Source: Bacteroidales bacterium
GTDB taxonomy: Bacteria; Bacteroidota; Bacteroidia; Bacteroidales; UBA932
Reading direction: 5' to 3'
Length of the DNA stretch: 64,000 bases
NCBI GenBank assembly: GCA_017428725.1
Contig: JAFRQH010000004.1
Span: forward strand, 1 to 64,000
Program-made: the position numbers and the translations under genes
Notes under the pieces: generated by a model
What the model saw: the letters and a program-made list of their open reading frames with translations, nothing else
Database searches by the model: none
What the model was told of the DNA's origin: nothing
Shown: positions 14,384-22,905 of the stretch, piece after piece
Layout: every line of letters starts with the position of its first letter
How positions within the stretch are numbered: position 1 is the stretch's first letter

Positions 14384-16687
14384 ATGAAGCGCCTGTTTCT
14401 GATACTGCTATCTGCCGCTCTCCTCGCGGCCGGCTGCGAAAAGACGCCGCCGGCCGTGGAGGAACGGCATTCCCTGTCGGTCTCACCGGCCGAGCTGAAT
14501 TTCAGCTCGGCCGAGACCGCTTCGCTGACCCTGAACGTCTCCAGCGACACCAAGTGGACCGTGTCCGTGGCCAACGGGGGGAGCTGGTGCTCCATCTCCA
14601 CGTTCTCCGGGGAACGGAACGGTACGGTGTCCGTGACGGCCGCCGCCAACAAGACCACCTCCCCGCGCAGCACGACCATCACCTTCTCCGCCAGCAAGTG
14701 CGACCCGGTCTCCGTGAGCGTGAACCAGGTGGCCGGCAAGGAGGAGGACAAGACGGAGACGGTGACCCTCTCCGCCAATCCCCGCACCTGGGACGGCCAG
14801 AAGCGCGCGGACGTGACCTACCAGGTCAACGTCTACAGCTTCGCGGATTCCGACGGCGACGGCTGGGGAGACCTCAAGGGCGTGACCCGGCACCTCGACT
14901 ACTTCGAGACGCTGGGCGTATCCGCGCTCTGGCTCTCGCCCATCCAGGAGTCGATGTCCTACCACGGCTACGACGTGACGGACTACACCAAGATCAACCC
15001 CAAGCTCGGCACGGAAGCCGACTTCAAGGACCTGATCGCCAAGGCCAAGGCCAAGGGGATCGACATCTACATGGATTATGTCCTGAACCACTCCGGCAAG
15101 GGACACCCCTGGTTCAAGCAGGCCCTGGCCGACCCTTCCTCCAAGTACCGCGACTACTATTTCATCAGCGCCAACCCGAAAGCGGACTACACGAAGTACC
15201 CGATGCTGAAAGGGACTACCTACCAGTCCGGCGAATGGAAGCCGGTGTCCTCCGGATCCCCGAAGATCACCATTTCCAAGACCAGCGAGGCGGTGACGAC
15301 CGGGACGTCCGACTGGAATCTCTGGTTCTGGCAGGGCGATTCCAGCCAGGCGATCCGTTTCAAGGAGAAAGGGGACGGGACCTACTACCTCGTCATGAAC
15401 ATCAGCGGGTCCTGCGGCATGCTGGTCCGGAAGTACATGAACTGGGACGCCGGGTCCAAATTCGGCGCTTCCGGCAGCGGGACGCTGACGGAAGGGAAGG
15501 AGATGGAACTCGTCGGTGATGGCGGCGACATCAGTTTCTCCGGAAGCGGACGCTACAAGATCGAGCTCTCGAACGTCTCGACGGAGACCCTGTACTATAT
15601 GGGTTGCTTCAGCGACTGGATGCCCGACCTGAACTACGGCGACCCCGCCCAGGCGGAGACCAATCCCTGCTTCATCGACCTGGCCGCCTCTGCCGACAAG
15701 TGGATCAACCTCGGCGTCAACGGTCTGCGTCTGGATGCCGTCAAGCACATCTGCGGTGGCATCAGCTCCTTCAACGACAAGGCCAACCAGACGCTGCTGA
15801 AGAAGTGGTATGACCACTGCAACGCCACCTACAAGGCCCGCGGAGGCGAGGGCGACTTCTATATCGTCGCCGAATCCTGGTGCGACACCGCCGAGCAGAT
15901 GGCTCCGTACTATTCCGCCGTGCCCTCCAATTTCAACTTCTACTACTGGTTCACCCTGAGAGACCGGATCGGCAAGAAACAGGGCAACGACTTCGCCAAG
16001 ACGGTGCTCTACTTCCGCGACCTCTTCGGGAAGCAGCGCAGCGGCTTCATCGATGCCATCAAGCTGAGCAACCACGACGAGGACCGCGCCGCTGAGAACC
16101 TCGGCAGGAGCCTCGAAAAGGAGAAACTCGCCGCGGCCGTGCTGCTGACTTCGCCGGGCAAACCCTATGTCTACCAGGGCGAAGAACTGGGCTACTGGGG
16201 CAGCAAGAGCGGCGGCGACGAGTATGTCCGCACCCCCATCAAGTGGACCAAGACCGGGACGGTACCGACCAAGGCCCTGGGCGACAAGGTGGACACCCAG
16301 ATGCTCTCCGCCTCCATCTCCGTGGAGGCGCAGGACGCCGATGCGAATTCACTGCTGAGCACCTACAAGTCGTTCTCGCAGCTGCGCAACAACTATCCGG
16401 CCCTCGCCTCCGGCACGATGACCGAGCACGGGACGGTCAATTCGACCTACACCCGCGCCAAGTCCCTGGCCGCCTGGTACCTGACCTCCGGCACCCAGAA
16501 ACTGCTGGTCGTCCACAATTTCAGCGACGCCCGTGCGGCGGCCTCCTTCGGCACCGAGGACATCACCCGTCCCGTCGGCCTGAGCGGCTCCGCCGAGCTC
16601 CGGACCACCACCTCCGCCGGTGCGGTCACCGACCGCACGCTGACGCTGGGGCCCTGGTCCTCCGTCGTTTTCGTACTCTCTGAATAA
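14384..16687 (+). CDS. susG: SusG-like GH13 alpha-amylase with BACON domain and inserted starch-binding module
   Basis: A 767-residue lipoprotein (C18 in LAAGCEK). Residues ~30-118 form a BACON-type Ig domain (LSVSPAELNFSS through VSVNQVAG). The GH13 barrel starts near 144 (TYQVNVYSFADSDGDGWGDLKGV). Catalytic residues are nucleophile D451 in GLRLDAVKH, acid/base E497 in IVAESW and transition-state stabiliser D565 in LSNHDEDR; MDYVLNHSGKGH (230-241) is conserved region I. Between about 293 and 405 an extra module with several Trp (SDWNLWFWQGD) interrupts the barrel, in the same place as the CBM58 insert of Bacteroides SusG. The enzyme should cut starch at the cell surface, and the acidic residue after Cys is compatible with surface export. 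Confidence 0.92.
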   Translation: MKRLFLILLSAALLAAGCEKTPPAVEERHSLSVSPAELNFSSAETASLTLNVSSDTKWTVSVANGGSWCSISTFSGERNGTVSVTAAANKTTSPRSTTITFSASKCDPVSVSVNQVAGKEEDKTETVTLSANPRTWDGQKRADVTYQVNVYSFADSDGDGWGDLKGVTRHLDYFETLGVSALWLSPIQESMSYHGYDVTDYTKINPKLGTEADFKDLIAKAKAKGIDIYMDYVLNHSGKGHPWFKQALADPSSKYRDYYFISANPKADYTKYPMLKGTTYQSGEWKPVSSGSPKITISKTSEAVTTGTSDWNLWFWQGDSSQAIRFKEKGDGTYYLVMNISGSCGMLVRKYMNWDAGSKFGASGSGTLTEGKEMELVGDGGDISFSGSGRYKIELSNVSTETLYYMGCFSDWMPDLNYGDPAQAETNPCFIDLAASADKWINLGVNGLRLDAVKHICGGISSFNDKANQTLLKKWYDHCNATYKARGGEGDFYIVAESWCDTAEQMAPYYSAVPSNFNFYYWFTLRDRIGKKQGNDFAKTVLYFRDLFGKQRSGFIDAIKLSNHDEDRAAENLGRSLEKEKLAAAVLLTSPGKPYVYQGEELGYWGSKSGGDEYVRTPIKWTKTGTVPTKALGDKVDTQMLSASISVEAQDADANSLLSTYKSFSQLRNNYPALASGTMTEHGTVNSTYTRAKSLAAWYLTSGTQKLLVVHNFSDARAAASFGTEDITRPVGLSGSAELRTTTSAGAVTDRTLTLGPWSSVVFVLSE

Positions 16688-16694
16688 ACCCGCT

Positions 16695-17747
16695 ATGAAA
16701 CCTTTCAGCCGCCTTCTCCTCCTCTCCGTCCTGCTGGCTGCCTGCGGCAAGACGCCCGTTCCCGCCCCGGAGCCCGATCCGGACCCCGAACCGACGCCCA
16801 CGCCCACAGCCCTGGTCAAGGGCGCCGACATCAGCTGGGTCACGGAGATGGAATCCAAAGGATACAAGTTCTACAACGCCGCCGGCCAGGAGCGCGAGTG
16901 CACGGCCCTGATGAAGGAGCTGGGGATGAACGCCATCCGCCTGCGCGTGTGGGTGAACCCCCAGGGCGGCTGGAACGGCAAGGCGGACGTGGTGGCGAAG
17001 GCCCGGCGCGCCAAGGCGCTGGGGCTCAAGCTCCTGATCGACTTCCACTACAGCGACACCTGGGCCGATCCCGGCCACCAGTCCGTCCCCGCCGCCTGGG
17101 CGGGCAAGGATGCGGCCGGGATGGCCGCCGCTGTGAAGACCCACACGCAGGAGGTCCTGCAGGCCCTTAAGGCGGAGGGCGCCGACGTGGCCTGGGTGCA
17201 GGTGGGCAACGAGACCACGCAGGGGATGCTCTGGAACAGCGGCAAGGTCAACGGCCAGTCCGCCGGCGAGTTCGTCCGGTATTTCCACGCCGGGCGCGAG
17301 GCCGTCAAGGCCGTCTACCCCGACGCGAAGGTCATCCTGCACCTGGACAACGGCTGGAAGATGTCCACGCTGGACTGGTTCCTCGGCCTGATGAAAACGG
17401 CCGCGCTGGACTACGACATCCTGGGCCTGTCGCTCTATCCTTCCTACTGGGAGGGTGGCGCCTATCCGGACTGGACCACCAAGGTCAAGCAGTTCGTCGC
17501 CAACCTCCCCACGCTCAACAGCTACGGCAAGCCCGTGATGCTCGTCGAATTCGGGATGCCGGCCAGCCAGCCCGACAAGGCCAAGGCCGCCCTGCAGTAC
17601 CTGATCGACAACACCCGCGACTACAGCAGCTTCTTCCTCGGGATCTTCTACTGGGAGCCCGAGTCCGAACACGGCCGCAACAATTATGACTATGGCGCCT
17701 TCGCCGGCGGCAAGCCCACGGCAGCGCTCGACCCCTTTGCCAAATGA
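16695..17747 (+). CDS. GH53 arabinogalactan endo-beta-1,4-galactanase
   Basis: A 350-residue lipoprotein: C17 in LLAACGKT, then a Pro/Glu/Asp-rich linker (PEPDPDPEPTPTPT) and a GH53 barrel. Family marks are KGADISWVTEME, LRVWVNPQGGWN, FHYSDTWADPGHQ, acid/base E173 in VQVGNETTQGMLW and nucleophile E285 in VMLVEFGMPA. GH53 enzymes cut beta-1,4-galactan, as in type I arabinogalactan side chains of pectin. It sits inside the starch operon, 7 bases after susG and overlapping the next GH13 gene by 4 bases, so co-expression with amylases is certain although no galactan transporter or galactosidase is present. A changed specificity is possible. Confidence 0.9.
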   Translation: MKPFSRLLLLSVLLAACGKTPVPAPEPDPDPEPTPTPTALVKGADISWVTEMESKGYKFYNAAGQERECTALMKELGMNAIRLRVWVNPQGGWNGKADVVAKARRAKALGLKLLIDFHYSDTWADPGHQSVPAAWAGKDAAGMAAAVKTHTQEVLQALKAEGADVAWVQVGNETTQGMLWNSGKVNGQSAGEFVRYFHAGREAVKAVYPDAKVILHLDNGWKMSTLDWFLGLMKTAALDYDILGLSLYPSYWEGGAYPDWTTKVKQFVANLPTLNSYGKPVMLVEFGMPASQPDKAKAALQYLIDNTRDYSSFFLGIFYWEPESEHGRNNYDYGAFAGGKPTAALDPFAK

Positions 17748-20722
17748 GAAAGTTCATACCGCTCCTGATGCTGCTGGCGCTCGCCGCCTGCCGGCAGCAA
17801 CCGGCCCCCGAAGATGCGGGCGGCTGGGTCCGCGACGGCGTCGTCTACGAACTCAACGTCCGCCAGCTCACGCCCGAAGGCAGCTTCGCCGCGGCGGAGA
17901 GCCAGCTCCCGCTGCTGCAGGAGCTGGGCGTGGAGATCATCTGGGTCATGCCGCCCTATCCCATCGGGGAGAAGGGCCGCAAGGGCACCCTGGGCTCGTA
18001 CTACGCCATCCGGGACTACTGCGACATCAACCCCGAGTTCGGCACGCTCGCCGACTTCGACCAATTCCTCGCCGCCGCCCACGCGGCCGGCTTCAAGGTG
18101 GTGCTGGACTGGGTGGCCAACCACACGGCACCCGACCATCCGTGGGTCACGGAAAAGCCCGCGGAGTGGTATGTGCGTGATGCCGAAGGAAATACGATCG
18201 TCGAGTACGACTGGACCGACATCGCCAAGCTCAACTACGGCTGCGCCGAGATGCGCGCGGAGATGGAGAAGAGCATGCGCTTCTGGCTGGAGCGCGGCGT
18301 GGACGGCTTCCGCTGCGACGTGGCCTACCAGGTCCCGCAGGACTTCTGGGCCGCCGTGCTGCCGAAGTTCCGCGCGGAGTTCGCGCGGCCGCTCTACTTC
18401 CTCGCCGAGGGCGAGGAGGCCTGGCTGCACGACGCCGGCTTCGACACCACCTACGCCTGGAAGCTGCACCACCTGCTGAACGACATCGCGCAGGGCAAGT
18501 GCGCCGCCGACAGCCTGGTGCGCTACCTGGAATGGAACCAGCAGACCTATCCCAAGGGGGCCCGCCGCCTGGGATTCACCTCCAACCACGACGAGAATTC
18601 CTGGAGCGGCAGCGAGTTCGAGCGGATGGGCGACGCCTGGCAGGCGATGACCGTACTGGCGTGGACCCTGCCGATGATGCAGCCGCTCATCTACACCGGC
18701 CAGGAGTTCGGCTACGACCACCGTTTCGCCTTCTTCGACAAGGATCCGATCCCGGCCCGCAAGACCAATGCCGTGACCGACTTCTACCGGGAGCTGGCGC
18801 GCCTGCGCGCCGCGCACCCGGCGATGATCTCCGGCAAGGGGACCTTCCGGCTCCTGTCTTCGGACGACAATACGCTGGTCTATGAGCGGGCCAGCGCTGA
18901 CGACCGCGTGCGGGTCAGCGTCCAGCTCGAGGCCCCGTGGGCCTGGCGCATCGAGACCGACGACGACCGGCTCTCGCGCATCGAGCCGCCCAGCTGGTGG
19001 GTGGGGATGCAGACCCCGCTCCAGCTGCTCGTGCAGGGCGAGGGGATCGGTGCGTACCAGGTGCGCATCGAGGGCGCGCCGGGCGTGAGCGTGGCCGGCA
19101 CGCACCGCGCCGAGAGCCCCAACTACCTCTTCGTCGACGTCAAGGTGGCCCCGGACGCCGCGCCGGGCACCCGCCGGCTCGTCTTCACCAACGGCTCCGA
19201 CAGCTTCCGCGTGTCCTATGACTTCGCGGAGCGCCGGGACGGCTCGGCGCAGCGCGGGAGCTTCGGCACCGCCGACGCCGTGTACCTGATCATGCCGGAC
19301 CGTTTCGTCAACGGGGATCCGTCCAACGACGAGACGCCCGACACGATGGAGAATCCTGCCTACGACGCCTTCTTCGGCCGCCACGGCGGCGACATCCAGG
19401 GCATCGAGGACCAGTTGGACTACATCGCTGACCTGGGCTTCACCGCCATCTGGAACACCCCGCTGCTCGAGGACGACGAACCGTCTTCCTCCTACCACGG
19501 CTACGCCTGCACGGACTACTACCGCATCGACTCCCGCTTCGGCAGCAACGCCAAGTACCGGGAATTCGTGCAGCAGGCCCACGCACGCGGCCTCAAGGTC
19601 ATCATGGACGTGGTCACCAATCACTGCGGCGACAAGCACTGGTGGATGGAGGACCTGCCCTTCGCCGACTGGGTGCACCAGTGGCCGGAATACACGCATT
19701 CCAACTGCTCCTTCTCCGCCCAGAACGACCCGTACTGCTCCGAGCACGACCACGAGAACATGGTCGGGGGCTGGTTCGACACCTCGATGGTGGACATGAA
19801 CCTGGACAACCCCTATGTCCTGCGCTACTTCCAGCAGTGGGCCGCCTGGTGGACCGAGTGGGCCGGCCTGGACGGTTTCCGCGTGGACACCTATCCCTAC
19901 AACGAGAAGGAACCGATGTCGCAGTGGTGCGCCTCGGTGCGCCGCGAATACCCGAACCTCAACATCGTGGGCGAGGTGTGGTCCGTCAACGTGCCGCAGG
20001 TGGCCTACTGGCAGGCCGACAACCCCAACAAGGACGGCTTCAACTCCCACCTCCCCTCCATCATGGACTTCGCCCTGCAGTCTGCGATCTGCCAGGGCAT
20101 CAACACCGACCGGGAGAACTGGGACGAGGGCATCACCAAGTGGTATGACTCCGTGGCCAACGACTTCTACATCCACGACCCGCAGAACATGATGGTCTTC
20201 CCCGGCAACCACGACACCGACCGCATCGGCGACGTGGTGGGGCAGGACCCCGCCAAGATGAAGTTGGTGATGGCGCTGCTCGCCACCGTGCGCGGCTACC
20301 CGCAGCTCTTCGCCGGCGACGAGCTGATGGTCGTTTCGCGCGACCGCAGCCAGGGCCACGGCGGGCTGCGCGTGGAGTTCCCGCAGAACTGGGCGCAGGA
20401 CGCCGTGCAGAAGGACCTGCACGACTACGTCCGCACCCTGCTGCAGTGGCGCAAGGGCTCCGAGGCCGTGCAGCACGGCCGGACCCTGCACTTCATCAGC
20501 CGGGACAACACCTACGCCTACTGGCGCATCGCGGAGAGCGGGGAGACGGTCTTCGTCTACCTCAACAACAACCCCGCGCCGCGCGAAATCCCGTGGGCGG
20601 ACTACGCCGAGGTGACCGGCGGCCTGAAGGCTTCCGGACGCGACGTAATTACCGGAGAAAGCGTTAACTTTGCCCCCCGGACCGTGGCGGGCCGCTCCGC
20701 CCTGGTCGTAGAATTCAAATGA
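17744..20722 (+). CDS. Tandem GH13-GH13 enzyme: amylase domain fused to SusA-like neopullulanase
   Basis: A 992-residue lipoprotein (C16 in LALAACRQQ) with two complete GH13 catalytic sets. First unit, ~28-390: LDWVANH (121-127), nucleophile D192 in GVDGFRCDVA, acid/base E222 in FLAEGEE, D283 in TSNHDENSW. Then a cyclomaltodextrinase N-terminal domain (~409-495, opening RIEPPSWWVGMQTPLQLLV). Second unit, ~505-992: VFVNGDPSND-type Ca site, MDVVTNH, D715 in GLDGFRVDTYPY, E744 in IVGEVW, D824 in FPGNHDTDR, plus a C-terminal beta domain. The second half alone matches SusA. The first unit has a very short or absent C-terminal beta domain. It should hydrolyse malto-oligosaccharides or pullulan, probably in the periplasm because no acidic export signal follows Cys. 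Overlaps its neighbours by 4 bases on each side. Confidence 0.9.
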   Translation: MRKFIPLLMLLALAACRQQPAPEDAGGWVRDGVVYELNVRQLTPEGSFAAAESQLPLLQELGVEIIWVMPPYPIGEKGRKGTLGSYYAIRDYCDINPEFGTLADFDQFLAAAHAAGFKVVLDWVANHTAPDHPWVTEKPAEWYVRDAEGNTIVEYDWTDIAKLNYGCAEMRAEMEKSMRFWLERGVDGFRCDVAYQVPQDFWAAVLPKFRAEFARPLYFLAEGEEAWLHDAGFDTTYAWKLHHLLNDIAQGKCAADSLVRYLEWNQQTYPKGARRLGFTSNHDENSWSGSEFERMGDAWQAMTVLAWTLPMMQPLIYTGQEFGYDHRFAFFDKDPIPARKTNAVTDFYRELARLRAAHPAMISGKGTFRLLSSDDNTLVYERASADDRVRVSVQLEAPWAWRIETDDDRLSRIEPPSWWVGMQTPLQLLVQGEGIGAYQVRIEGAPGVSVAGTHRAESPNYLFVDVKVAPDAAPGTRRLVFTNGSDSFRVSYDFAERRDGSAQRGSFGTADAVYLIMPDRFVNGDPSNDETPDTMENPAYDAFFGRHGGDIQGIEDQLDYIADLGFTAIWNTPLLEDDEPSSSYHGYACTDYYRIDSRFGSNAKYREFVQQAHARGLKVIMDVVTNHCGDKHWWMEDLPFADWVHQWPEYTHSNCSFSAQNDPYCSEHDHENMVGGWFDTSMVDMNLDNPYVLRYFQQWAAWWTEWAGLDGFRVDTYPYNEKEPMSQWCASVRREYPNLNIVGEVWSVNVPQVAYWQADNPNKDGFNSHLPSIMDFALQSAICQGINTDRENWDEGITKWYDSVANDFYIHDPQNMMVFPGNHDTDRIGDVVGQDPAKMKLVMALLATVRGYPQLFAGDELMVVSRDRSQGHGGLRVEFPQNWAQDAVQKDLHDYVRTLLQWRKGSEAVQHGRTLHFISRDNTYAYWRIAESGETVFVYLNNNPAPREIPWADYAEVTGGLKASGRDVITGESVNFAPRTVAGRSALVVEFK

Positions 20723-22905
20723 GACACCTGACCTACCTGCTCTGCGCTGCCCTGCTGGCAGCCTGCACCTCCGCACCCGGCCTCAAGCTTGAGCCGAAGG
20801 CGGAGCTCTCCTCGCCGGACGGACAGCTCCGGATGACCTTCTACCTCTCCGACGAGGGCACGCCCCGCTATGCGCTGGAGCGCGCGGGCGTGCCGGTCGT
20901 GACCCCGAGCCGGCTGGGCTTCAGCCTGCGCGGCACGGTCAAGGCCGAGGAACTCGTCTACGAGTCCGACGGGGCCGTGGCCAAGCGCGACCGCGAGGGC
21001 TTCGTGGCCTTCGACCGCGGGTTCGAGCTCGCGGGCACGGCCACGGACACGGTCGACGAGACCTGGGAGCCGGTCTGGGGCGAGGAGTCGCAGATCCGCA
21101 ACCACTGCAACGAACTGCTGGTCCATCTCCGGCAGCCCCGCAGCGGCCGCCTGCTGGACATCCGCTTCCGCCTGTTCGCCGACGGGCTGGGCTTCCGCTA
21201 CGAATTCCCCGGCGGACAGCCGCTGGTGCACTTCGTCATCAAGGAGGAGCTCACGGAGTTCGCGATGGCGGACGACTGCACGGCCTGGTGGATCCCCGGC
21301 GACTACGACACCCAGGAATACGAATACAACTGCACGAAGCTCTCCGAGGTCAGTGCGCACTTCCGCGACAAGATGCGCGGCAACAGCAGCCAGACCCCGT
21401 TCAGCACCTCCGGCGTGCAGACCTCCCTGCAGATGAAGACCCCGGACGGCCTGTATGTCAACATCCACGAGGCCGCGCTGGTGGACTACCCCTGCATGCA
21501 CCTGCTGGTGGACGGCAAAAGCCACACGCTCCGCGCCTGGCTCACCCCGGACGCCGAGGGCTGGAAGGGCAACCTGACCGCACCGGCCAAGACGCCCTGG
21601 CGCACCGTGCAGGTGGCCGCCAGCGCCACGGACCAGCTCGCCTCGCGCCTGGTGCTCAACCTCAACGAGCCCTGCGCGCTGGATGACGTGAGCTGGATCC
21701 ACCCGGTCAAGTATATGGGCGTGTGGTGGGAGATGATCGCCGGGGCGGGCTCCTGGGCCTACTCCGACGCCACGGGCATCCACCTGGACAGCTTCGACTA
21801 CACTGCCGCCAAGCCCAACGGGCGCCACAGCGCCAACAACGCCCGCGTCCGCGAGTACATCGACTTCGCCGCGGAGAACGGCTTCGACGCGCTGCTGGTC
21901 GAGGGCTGGAACATCGGCTGGGAGGAGTGGGCCAACTGCAACAAGGACTTCGTCTTCGACTTCCAGACCCCGTATCCCGACTTCGACATCGACGCGCTCA
22001 ACGCATATGCGCACGCCAAGGGCATCCGCCTGGTGATGCACCACGAGACCTCCTCCAGCATCCGCAACTACGAGCGTCACCTGGAGGCCGCCTACTCCCT
22101 GATGAACCGCTACGGCTACGACGCCGTCAAGTCCGGCTACGTGGGCGACATCCTCCCGCAGGGCCTGCACCACTACAGCCAGTGGATGGTCAACCACTAC
22201 CAGTACTGCCTCGAGGAAGCGGCGAAGCACCATATCATGGTCAACGCCCACGAGGCGGTGCGCCCTACGGGCCTGTGCCGCACGTACCCCAACCTGATCG
22301 GCAACGAGTCCGCGATGGGCACGGAATACCAGGCCTTCGGCGGCATCGCGCCGGGCCACACGGCCATCCTGCCCTTCACCCGCCTCAACGGCGGCCCGAT
22401 GGACTACACGCCAGGCATCTTCGAGCAGAACCTCAAGGACTGGTGCGGCAACGACTCGCACGTGAACTCGACGATCGGCGGCCAGCTGGGCCTGTACCTG
22501 ACGATGTATTCGCCGCTGCAGATGGCGGCGGACACCCCCGAGCACTACCGCCGCTTCCCGGACGCCTTCCAGTTCATCAAGGACGTGGCCGTGGACTGGA
22601 GCGAGAGCCGCTACCTCTTCGCCGAGCCGATGGAGTACGTCGTGGTGGCGCGCAAGGCCAAGGGCTGCGGCCAGTGGTTCGCCGGCGGGGTCACGGACGG
22701 GCAGGAGCGCAGCTTCGAGCTCAAGCTCGACTTCCTCGAGCCGGGCACCTACGAAGCCACGGTCTACGCGGACGCCCCGGACGCCCATTTCCAGAAGAAT
22801 CCCCAGGCCTACCGCATCACCCGGCAGACGGTCTCGCCCGCTGACGTGCTGCCGGTCACGATGGCCCCCGGCGGCGGCTTCGCCATCAGTTTCAAGCAAT
22901 TATGA
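20719..22905 (+). CDS. susB: GH97 alpha-glucosidase, SusB-like
   Basis: A 728-residue lipoprotein (C16 in LLAACTSA) with the three GH97 regions: N-terminal beta-sandwich (~25-280), catalytic barrel (~310-600) and C-terminal beta domain. The glutamates E443 (VMHHETSSS), E512 (NAHEAVRPTG), E530 (LIGNESAMG) and E536 (GTEYQAF) line up one-to-one, with constant offset of four, with SusB E439, E508, E526 and E532. This predicts an inverting, calcium-dependent exo-alpha-glucosidase releasing glucose from malto-oligosaccharides. Classical SusB is a soluble periplasmic enzyme, whereas this one carries a lipobox. Its start overlaps the previous stop as ATGA. Confidence 0.92.
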   Translation: MRHLTYLLCAALLAACTSAPGLKLEPKAELSSPDGQLRMTFYLSDEGTPRYALERAGVPVVTPSRLGFSLRGTVKAEELVYESDGAVAKRDREGFVAFDRGFELAGTATDTVDETWEPVWGEESQIRNHCNELLVHLRQPRSGRLLDIRFRLFADGLGFRYEFPGGQPLVHFVIKEELTEFAMADDCTAWWIPGDYDTQEYEYNCTKLSEVSAHFRDKMRGNSSQTPFSTSGVQTSLQMKTPDGLYVNIHEAALVDYPCMHLLVDGKSHTLRAWLTPDAEGWKGNLTAPAKTPWRTVQVAASATDQLASRLVLNLNEPCALDDVSWIHPVKYMGVWWEMIAGAGSWAYSDATGIHLDSFDYTAAKPNGRHSANNARVREYIDFAAENGFDALLVEGWNIGWEEWANCNKDFVFDFQTPYPDFDIDALNAYAHAKGIRLVMHHETSSSIRNYERHLEAAYSLMNRYGYDAVKSGYVGDILPQGLHHYSQWMVNHYQYCLEEAAKHHIMVNAHEAVRPTGLCRTYPNLIGNESAMGTEYQAFGGIAPGHTAILPFTRLNGGPMDYTPGIFEQNLKDWCGNDSHVNSTIGGQLGLYLTMYSPLQMAADTPEHYRRFPDAFQFIKDVAVDWSESRYLFAEPMEYVVVARKAKGCGQWFAGGVTDGQERSFELKLDFLEPGTYEATVYADAPDAHFQKNPQAYRITRQTVSPADVLPVTMAPGGGFAISFKQL

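Noticed and set aside
11692..14787. Long minus-strand frame opposite the six-module binding protein
   Set aside because: Same antisense effect; repetitive V/G/A/D/L-rich sequence without recognisable domains.
18940..19010. Possible frameshift or missed gene boundary between the two GH13 units
   Set aside because: The frame is continuous, the linker is normal protein-like sequence, and there is no ribosome binding site or signal peptide before the second unit. Treated as a true fusion pending read support.
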